Below, one piece after another: positions 55,673-61,199 of a stretch of DNA of 61,199 bases. The position numbers were made by a program, and so were the translations under genes. Below the pieces are notes generated by a model that worked only from the letters and a program-made list of their open reading frames with translations, searched no databases and was not told the origin of the DNA. Source of the stretch: an uncultured Planctomycetaceae bacterium (GTDB lineage Bacteria; Planctomycetota; Planctomycetia; Planctomycetales; Planctomycetaceae); the NCBI GenBank assembly GCA_903924405.1, contig CAIYBH010000110.1, positions 1 to 61,199 of the forward strand. The letters run 5' to 3'. Position 1 is the first letter of the stretch. Each line of letters starts with the position of its first letter.

Positions 55673-56665
55673 ATGGAAAGCTGTCTGTTCCGAGGCTGGG
55701 TGCGTCATCGTCGATTCGTGCCGGTCGCAAACCATTTTCGGTACTCCGTTTTTCAGATGTACCTCGATCTGAGCGAACTGGACAGCGTGTTTGCCGGCTC
55801 GTGGTTGTGGTCTGCGTCTCGTCCGGCTGCGGCCTGGTTTCGTCGTGCTGACCATCTGGGGGATCCGACACGGCCATTGGAAGACTGTGTGCGCGACGAG
55901 GTGGAGCGGCAAACGGGAGATCGTCCGCGTGGCCCGATACGGCTGCTGACCAACCTGCGATATCTGGGGTATGTGATTAATCCAGTGAGTTATTATTACT
56001 GCTTTGATGAAACTGGAACTCGGGTATTATCAGTCCTCGCGGAAGTTCATAATACACCCTGGGGAGAGCGCCACTGTTATGTGTTGTCGGCGCCCTCGGA
56101 CGCAGCTGGTCAACTGATTGATCTGAAAACAGTTGAATTGAGAACGGTCAAGGATTTCCATGTTTCACCCTTCATGCAGATGGACATGGAATATCGCTGG
56201 AAACTGTCGCCTCCCGGCACATCTCTGGCGATTCACATTGAGAATTTCCAACGCAAACGGTCAGTTCCGCCGACTGGGCCCGACGCGATGGGGGCTTCCG
56301 TAGTGACTGCTGCAACGGTGAGCGATAGCCACAATTCCTCAGAAGCTGCGCTGCCATTATTTGACGTAACGATGCAACTGGAGCGAGTCGAGATCACTCC
56401 AGCGGTACTAAGGTCGACGCTGTTGACGTCCCCGTGTATGACACTCAAGGTCGTCGCAGCAATCTACTGGCAGGCACTGAGGCTCTGGTGGAAACGAGTG
56501 CCGTTTGTGCCGCATCCGGGATCTGCGGCAGTACCAATGAATGTGTCGCTGACGCCAAAGGCCGGCGGCAGTTCTGGTGGTGTCTCTGTGCGATCTGCGG
56601 GGGCGGGCAACGTGACTGCAGGCCGTGCCCTGAAGGTGGACGTAACGGAACGGGTGTCTGTTTGA
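55673..56665 (+). CDS. DUF1365-family protein
   Basis: A 330-aa protein with the DUF1365 signature: [20 protein letters not shown] at the N-terminus, [36 protein letters not shown] and [17 protein letters not shown]. Function is unknown; its constant partners suggest a role in acyl-chain modification. This copy is longer than the typical 240-270 aa because of a Ser/Ala-rich insert at about 205-225 and a low-complexity tail after residue 285. It starts 4 nt after the flavoprotein stop. Confidence 0.93.
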   Translation: MESCLFRGWVRHRRFVPVANHFRYSVFQMYLDLSELDSVFAGSWLWSASRPAAAWFRRADHLGDPTRPLEDCVRDEVERQTGDRPRGPIRLLTNLRYLGYVINPVSYYYCFDETGTRVLSVLAEVHNTPWGERHCYVLSAPSDAAGQLIDLKTVELRTVKDFHVSPFMQMDMEYRWKLSPPGTSLAIHIENFQRKRSVPPTGPDAMGASVVTAATVSDSHNSSEAALPLFDVTMQLERVEITPAVLRSTLLTSPCMTLKVVAAIYWQALRLWWKRVPFVPHPGSAAVPMNVSLTPKAGGSSGGVSVRSAGAGNVTAGRALKVDVTERVSV

Positions 56666-56730
56666 AGTAAGTGCTGGCGGAACCGTCGGGTGTGACGAAA
56701 GCAAGTTTTTTTATCGGAACAGGAAAGATC

Positions 56731-58071
56731 ATGTCGAAACCGTCAGAACGATTGTCTCCGTTTGCATGTGACCGGGCGCCGCTTCGCAATGCGGATTCCA
56801 ATCCGGAGTTATCGATGCCGGCTGCTGTCAATGAGACGCCGCCAGTCGGTCGCTCATGGTTATGTCTGATGGAGCGATTTTCGCGTCAGATGCTGCACCG
56901 AAGTATGGCAAATCTGGAGCATGGGCAACTGGTGCTTGAGCATGGCCAGACATCGGAGCGTTTTGGCAACCTGGCGAAGACGGCGATGTCAGGTCATGTA
57001 CGAGTGAAGTCCCCACAATTCTTTCGGCGGATCCTGACGGATGGGGTCCTGGGGGCCGCCGAGTCGTATCTGGAAGGCGAGTGGGTCTCGGATGAGCTGA
57101 CCGATGTGTTTCGAGTCCTGCTGAAGAATGAGCATGTGCTGGCAAAGTTCTCGTCGCCGCTGACAAAGTTGGCGAATCTGAGAAATCGCCTCCAGCATTA
57201 CGGAAATCGAAATTCCCGCCGGGGAAGCCGTCGGAATATTCAGGAACATTATGATCTGGGCAACAGCTTCTTTTCGCTGTTTCTGGATCCGACCATGATG
57301 TATTCGTCGGCAATTTTTCCGACGGATCAGTCGTCACTCGAAGAAGGCTCCATTGAAAAGGTTGATCGAGTCTGTCGGCAACTGAAGTTGCAGCCCACGG
57401 ATCATGTGGTCGAAATTGGTACGGGCTGGGGGACGTTTGCGATTCATGCGGCCAGTCGGTACGGCTGCCGAGTGACGACTACGACGATTTCCGAAGAGCA
57501 GTTCCGGATGGCGACGGAAAGAGTTCGCGCCGAGGGGCTGACAGAGCGCGTGAGTGTTCTGAAAAAGGACTATCGCGATCTTGAGGGGCAGTACGACAAG
57601 CTGGTTTCCATCGAGATGATTGAAGCTGTGGGGCGAAAGTATCTGCCCGGCTATTTTGAGAAGTGTGACCAGCTGCTGAAGGATGACGGCGCGATGATGA
57701 TTCAGGCGATCACTCTGCCTGAGCAGCGCTATGCCGGCTACGAAGAATCCGTGGATTTCATACAGAAATACATTTTCCCGGGTGGCTTTCTGCCATCGAT
57801 TTCCATGATGCAGCACTACGTGGCGCAGAAAACATCGCTCCGAATGCTGGCGCTGGATGATTTCGGACTGCACTATGCTCGAACGCTGCGTCTGTGGAAC
57901 GAAAAGTTCCATGAGCGTCTGGACGAGGTGCGTGCGCTGGGATTCAATGACCGGTTCATTCGGATGTGGCGATACTACCTGTGTTACTGCGAGGCTGCGT
58001 TTCTGGAGCGTGCCATTGGATTGGTGCAGGTATTGTGGGCCAAGCCCGGTTCGTCACTGGGGTCTGCGTGA
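56731..58071 (+). CDS. Cyclopropane-fatty-acyl-phospholipid synthase-family methyltransferase
   Basis: A 446-aa SAM-dependent enzyme of COG2230. N-terminal lipid-binding region (LGAAESYLEGEWVSDELTDV), the NIQEHYDLGNSFFSLFLDP motif, SAM-binding VVEIGTGWGTFAIHA, and KYIFPGGFLPS of the C-terminal half are all typical. It adds a methyl or methylene group to double bonds in membrane lipid acyl chains. AGGAAAG 5 nt before ATG 56731 sets the start; an in-frame GTG at 56671 is weaker. Third gene of the operon, 65 nt after DUF1365. Confidence 0.93.
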   Translation: MSKPSERLSPFACDRAPLRNADSNPELSMPAAVNETPPVGRSWLCLMERFSRQMLHRSMANLEHGQLVLEHGQTSERFGNLAKTAMSGHVRVKSPQFFRRILTDGVLGAAESYLEGEWVSDELTDVFRVLLKNEHVLAKFSSPLTKLANLRNRLQHYGNRNSRRGSRRNIQEHYDLGNSFFSLFLDPTMMYSSAIFPTDQSSLEEGSIEKVDRVCRQLKLQPTDHVVEIGTGWGTFAIHAASRYGCRVTTTTISEEQFRMATERVRAEGLTERVSVLKKDYRDLEGQYDKLVSIEMIEAVGRKYLPGYFEKCDQLLKDDGAMMIQAITLPEQRYAGYEESVDFIQKYIFPGGFLPSISMMQHYVAQKTSLRMLALDDFGLHYARTLRLWNEKFHERLDEVRALGFNDRFIRMWRYYLCYCEAAFLERAIGLVQVLWAKPGSSLGSA

Positions 58072-58171
58072 GAACGCTGACGTGTTCTCCCTGGCAGGCT
58101 GCGGACTCTGACAGGTAACCCCGTACTGCAGATTGTGCTTCACAGGAATCCCGGGTTCGGAGTGTATTGCG

Positions 58172-59227
58172 ATGGTTATGGTGCATCTTGTTACCCCGCT
58201 GATCGGTCTGGCCGAAAATGGACGATTGCCGGATCCGCTGGTTCGCATGGGAATTCGCCGACTGCTGAAAGCGAGGCTGGATGAACTGGAATCGCTGCCG
58301 CCGGAGGATCTGATGCGGGGCTTTCGCGGCTTTTTCGATTCGATGAGTCAGGGGCCGATTGCGGCACTGCCGGAGAAGGCGAATGAGCAGCACTATGAAG
58401 TTCCGGCGGCATTCTTCGCGAAGGTGCTGGGAATCCATCGGAAGTACAGCTGCTGTTACTGGTCGCCGGGGGTGACGGATCTGGATCAGGCAGAACGGGA
58501 TTCACTGCGTCTGACGTGTGAGCACGCAAACCTGCAGGACGGGCAGAACATTCTGGAACTGGGCTGTGGCTGGGGGTCGCTGAGCCTGTGGATGGCCGAG
58601 CATTATGCAAACGCCAGTATCACGGCCATCTCAAATTCCAACTCGCAGCGTGAGTACATTCAGGCAGAAGCGGCGCGGCGAGGCTTGAGAAATCTTCGAA
58701 TTATCACCTGTGACATCAATGATTTTCGAGCTGAAGGACAGTTCGATCGAGTGGTATCCGTGGAAATGATGGAACATGTGCGTAATCATTCGCTGTTGTT
58801 CGAGCGAATTGACGGGTGGCTGAAACCTGACGGAAAACTCTTCGTGCACATTTTCTGCCACCATCGCTACTCATACCCCTTCGAAGTACGTGATGAGTCC
58901 GACTGGATGGCGAAGTACTTTTTTTCGGGGGGGATCATGCCCAGCCAGAGTCTGCTGCTGAATTGTCAGCAGCGTCTGACATTAACGAATCACTGGTTGT
59001 GGGATGGCACTCACTACGAAAAAACCAGCAATGCCTGGCTGGCACTCATGGATCAGGAAGTCGGGGCGGTGACTGAAATCCTGAAGTCAACGTATGGACG
59101 CGACTGGAAGTGCTGGCAGAGTCGCTGGCGAATGTTCTTCATGGCCTGCGCGGAACTGTTTGGCTATCACGGTGGCCGCGAGTGGTTTGTTTCGCACTAC
59201 CTGTTTCAGAAAAAAACGGCAGTCTGA
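58172..59227 (+). CDS. Second CFA-synthase-superfamily methyltransferase (coclaurine N-methyltransferase-like)
   Basis: A 351-aa SAM-dependent methyltransferase of the same superfamily but with a different N-terminus (RMGIRRLLKARLDELESLPP) and ANEQHYEVPAAFFAKVLG in place of the HYDLGN motif; SAM-binding ILELGCGWGSLSLWM and VSVEMMEHVRNH follow, with YFFSGGIMPS. This matches the shorter branch that includes plant coclaurine N-methyltransferases and bacterial homologues. CGGAG about 10 nt upstream supports ATG 58172. Substrate unknown; its place as the last gene of the lipid operon suggests a lipid or lipid-linked amine. Confidence 0.88.
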   Translation: MVMVHLVTPLIGLAENGRLPDPLVRMGIRRLLKARLDELESLPPEDLMRGFRGFFDSMSQGPIAALPEKANEQHYEVPAAFFAKVLGIHRKYSCCYWSPGVTDLDQAERDSLRLTCEHANLQDGQNILELGCGWGSLSLWMAEHYANASITAISNSNSQREYIQAEAARRGLRNLRIITCDINDFRAEGQFDRVVSVEMMEHVRNHSLLFERIDGWLKPDGKLFVHIFCHHRYSYPFEVRDESDWMAKYFFSGGIMPSQSLLLNCQQRLTLTNHWLWDGTHYEKTSNAWLALMDQEVGAVTEILKSTYGRDWKCWQSRWRMFFMACAELFGYHGGREWFVSHYLFQKKTAV

Positions 59228-59238
59228 GCCTTCGTCGG

Positions 59239-59274
59239 GACGCCGAGCCGGAGTTTTGATTCCGACCCGGCGTC
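59239..59274. other. Hairpin between convergent genes
   Basis: GACGCCG / CGGCGTC (59239-59245 and 59268-59274) enclosing a second short stem CGGA / TCCG. It lies between the convergent methyltransferase and DUF1080 genes. There is no T-run on either side, so a role in termination is only possible. Confidence 0.35.
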
Positions 59275-59310
59275 TGTGCGACAGTTGCAGCGCAAGCGTG
59301 TGACTGCGGG

Positions 59311-60042
59311 CTATGGCAGTTCACGGACACGCAGGTTACGGAACTCAATGGGTGATCCCTCAGATTCGAGGCAGAGAAATCCGCTGGCCGGAGAACAGCC
59401 GGTTCCGCCGGATACTTCCTCGCCATTCACCCACAATCGAACTTCGCCGTTGATGGCCCGTATGTAATAGTGATTCCATTCCGGAGTCCCCTTTGACAGG
59501 TTTTTGCGGGGAAAGCTGCGACTTCCTCCGGGGGCGACTGGTGGAAAGGGTGTCATCTTTGCGGCGCCCGTGGGGAACACGTCGCCATTCGTGGTAAACC
59601 AGTCAGGCTCTTTTCCTGTCTGTTTACGATAGTTTTCTGTGTACCCGTGATCCAGAATCTGGACTTCGATGCCTTCGGGAAGGCCGCCGCGTTTCAGGCT
59701 GGCGAGATTTTTTTCACTGGCCCACAGAAACACACCGGAATTTCCTGCGGGTTTCAGGTGACGCCATTCAACGACAAGTTCGACATTGCGGTATTCCCGT
59801 TTCGTCCGCATCACACCGACCGGTATTCCTGTGCAGTGAATTTCTCCGTCGGGAAAAGACCATGTGGATTCGTCGCAGTTGACGTTGACAAAGTCATCTT
59901 TTCCGAGCGAGACCCAGCCGGGTCCCTGGCCATCAATATTCGCAGTCGGCAGTTTGGTGTCAACAGGGGCTGGTTCCTGTGCTGAGGCATGACCAGCGAT
60001 GGCGATCCCGAGGCACAGAGGCAGGAAGAGGCGTAACTTCAT
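59311..60042 (-). CDS. Secreted DUF1080 protein
   Basis: A 243-aa protein: signal peptide MKLRLFLPLCLGIAIAGHASA, then one DUF1080 domain with ELVVEWRHLKPAGNSGVFLW, a characteristic strand pair, GIEVQILDHGYTENYRKQTG and the C-terminal SPIEFRNLRVRELP. Likely sugar- or 3-keto-glycoside-related hydrolase or binding protein outside the inner membrane. AGGAG 7-8 nt upstream fixes ATG 60042; a much longer frame to 60414 is not supported. It is only distantly similar to the DUF1080 protein at the left of the window. Confidence 0.88.
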   Translation of the reverse strand: MKLRLFLPLCLGIAIAGHASAQEPAPVDTKLPTANIDGQGPGWVSLGKDDFVNVNCDESTWSFPDGEIHCTGIPVGVMRTKREYRNVELVVEWRHLKPAGNSGVFLWASEKNLASLKRGGLPEGIEVQILDHGYTENYRKQTGKEPDWFTTNGDVFPTGAAKMTPFPPVAPGGSRSFPRKNLSKGTPEWNHYYIRAINGEVRLWVNGEEVSGGTGCSPASGFLCLESEGSPIEFRNLRVRELP

Positions 60043-60243
60043 CAGAGACTCCTGAGGGTAATAACGGAAAAAACAGCAGTGCCGTGGACGGTGTCCGGAT
60101 TGAGGCAAACTGGCCGGGCTGCGATACTGCGGGCCCGGAGTTGTGACTGAACGCGGACCTCTCGGAGTTCTAGCGAATTGTTCGGAGCATGTCATTTCAC
60201 ACCCTACGTTCCGGTTACTCTGTCCACAGGAACTCATCACGTC

Positions 60244-61008
60244 ATGACCAGATCTCTGAATGTCCATCTGATCCCGGAACTGCTGAGCGAACAAGGCCTT
60301 GAAGGCGGCGTGGCTGTGGTGATCGATATCCTGCGGGCGTCGTCCACGATTGCCACGGCTTTGCAGAATGGAGCTGAGGCTGTGTTTCCCTGTGCAACAC
60401 CGCAGCAGGCGCATACGGTCCAGGCCATTTCCGGAACGGAAGGCGTGCTGCTGGGTGGAGAACGCGGCGGCGTGCGCATTGCCGGCTTCGACCTTGGGAA
60501 CTCGCCCGCCGAGTATTCCGGTAGTGTTGTCCGCGGTAGGACTCTGGCGTTCACCACCACGAACGGCACCAGGGCTCTGCTGAAAGCCCTGGTGGCTCGG
60601 AGTATCCTTGTGGGATGTTTTCTGAATCGTCGCTGCCTGCTGCAGCGTCTGGCGGCGGCGAGAAGTTCAGTGAATCTGGTGTGTGCCGGAACTGACGGGA
60701 CGGTCACGGGAGAAGATGTGCTGTTTGCCGGCTGTGTGGTGCAGGGATTACTGGATCATGGCGGCCCTGCGGAGCAGTGGGAGATGAATGACAGCGCGGA
60801 GATTGCCCGGCGCCTTTGGCTTTCGGTGGCGAGCGATGCTGCCGATGTTTCCGGAGCGGTCTGCCAGTTTTTCCGATCCACATTGGGGGGGCGCAATCTG
60901 CTGGAACTTCAGTATGACGCGGATCTCGCGCGGTGTGCCCAGCTGGACACGCTCACGGCCGTGCCTGAGTATGATTTCGAACGAGGCTACCTTGCCGTGA
61001 CTGGTTAA
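60244..61008 (+). CDS. comB: 2-phosphosulfolactate phosphatase (ComB family)
   Basis: A 254-aa protein with the ComB family motifs VVIDILRASSTIATAL, GERGGVRIAGFDLGNSP, TTTNGTRALLKAL and CAGTDGTVTGEDVLFAG. In archaea ComB removes phosphate from 2-phosphosulfolactate in coenzyme M synthesis; in bacteria it occurs in sulfolactate formation or without known partners. No comA or comC genes are nearby. AGGAA about 11 nt upstream supports ATG 60244 over an in-frame start at 60178. Confidence 0.9.
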   Translation: MTRSLNVHLIPELLSEQGLEGGVAVVIDILRASSTIATALQNGAEAVFPCATPQQAHTVQAISGTEGVLLGGERGGVRIAGFDLGNSPAEYSGSVVRGRTLAFTTTNGTRALLKALVARSILVGCFLNRRCLLQRLAAARSSVNLVCAGTDGTVTGEDVLFAGCVVQGLLDHGGPAEQWEMNDSAEIARRLWLSVASDAADVSGAVCQFFRSTLGGRNLLELQYDADLARCAQLDTLTAVPEYDFERGYLAVTG

Positions 61009-61067
61009 CGATGGTGCCGGTCACTGGAAAGTGGCGGTGAGTTCCGTAGTGACGTTCCTCTGTTGAC

Positions 61068-61199
61068 TCAGGTGGGTGTCGCAGATCCAGTGGAGTCTGT
61101 GACAGGTGGCCTGTCAGACTGAGCGACCAGTACGACAACCAGCATCAGGCAGATCAGCATGGGATTCAGGATGACGGCAATTGAAATGTCGTTATGCAC
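61068..61199 (-). CDS. Right-edge partial ORF with one membrane segment, unknown
   Basis: A minus-strand frame open to the right edge of the window, ending in TGA at 61068-61070. The 43 visible codons contain a membrane helix (IAVILNPMLICLMLVVVLVA) followed by a short polar C-terminus (SDRPPVTDSTGSATPT). It could be the end of a larger protein or the whole of a small one starting at the edge codon GTG. No family is recognised. Confidence 0.35.
   Translation of the reverse strand: MHNDISIAVILNPMLICLMLVVVLVAQSDRPPVTDSTGSATPT

Overview
The window looks like a chromosomal segment from a Planctomycetota bacterium. The lineage markers are a 1091-aa protein ending in a planctomycete/verrucomicrobial-type CxxCH haem domain, a DUF1501 protein, two DUF1080 proteins, two secreted sulfatases, several secreted PQQ/BamB-type beta-propeller proteins and many lipoprotein or signal-peptide proteins. 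Genus cannot be decided from the sequence alone. I see no rRNA, tRNA, CRISPR array, transposase or phage gene; this is mostly ordinary core and accessory chromosome.

Layout. 1-5.2 kb (+): end of an RND/MMPL transporter, a DUF1080 protein and the large haem protein. 5.4-18.4 kb (-): a lipoprotein, three PQQ-propeller proteins around a MarR regulator with a palindromic site just upstream, a Tat-type intradiol dioxygenase, a sulfatase with a P-loop kinase, a VOC protein and a LysE exporter. 18.7-23.1 kb (-): a PH-domain protein and a split complex I set, nuoI - DUF2203 - nuoA - nuoC - nuoD, with no nuoB. 23.3-26.2 kb (-): a second sulfatase and a DUF58 protein. 26.4-30.2 kb (-): an outer-membrane/lipid A cluster, ompH - lpxC - lpxA - Gfo/Idh oxidoreductase, the last two overlapping by 4 nt. 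30.8-36.5 kb (-): M20 amidohydrolase, prephenate dehydrogenase, a Cys/His-tailed secreted protein, KDPG aldolase and DUF1501. 37.0-39.3 kb (+): an FdhF/YdeP-type molybdoenzyme.

39.3-46.4 kb (-) holds part of a Tad/Flp pilus locus: a 57-codon Flp pilin gene, prepilin peptidase, CpaB, secretin and CpaE/TadZ, followed by an OprP-like porin. The TadA motor, TadB/C platform and TadE/F minor pilins are not here. 46.7-53.7 kb (-) has two large multi-spanning (GT-C-like) membrane proteins, a secreted protein and an MFS nucleoside transporter, plus a 0.5-kb intergenic block of diverged palindromic repeats (48479-49012).

54.3-59.2 kb (+) is a four-gene lipid-modification operon: FAD oxidoreductase (COG2907 type), DUF1365, a cyclopropane-fatty-acid-synthase-type methyltransferase and a second, shorter methyltransferase of the same superfamily. 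59.3-61.2 kb: DUF1080 (-), ComB-type phosphatase (+), and the end of an unknown membrane ORF at the right edge.

The most interesting items are the lipid-modification operon, the lpxA-coupled oxidoreductase (possible 3-amino lipid A route), the fragmentary Tad locus with a degenerate CpaE P-loop and a Cys-rich secretin tail, and the repeat block with 9-bp terminal inverted repeats. Assignments rest on motif recognition by eye; no database search was run.
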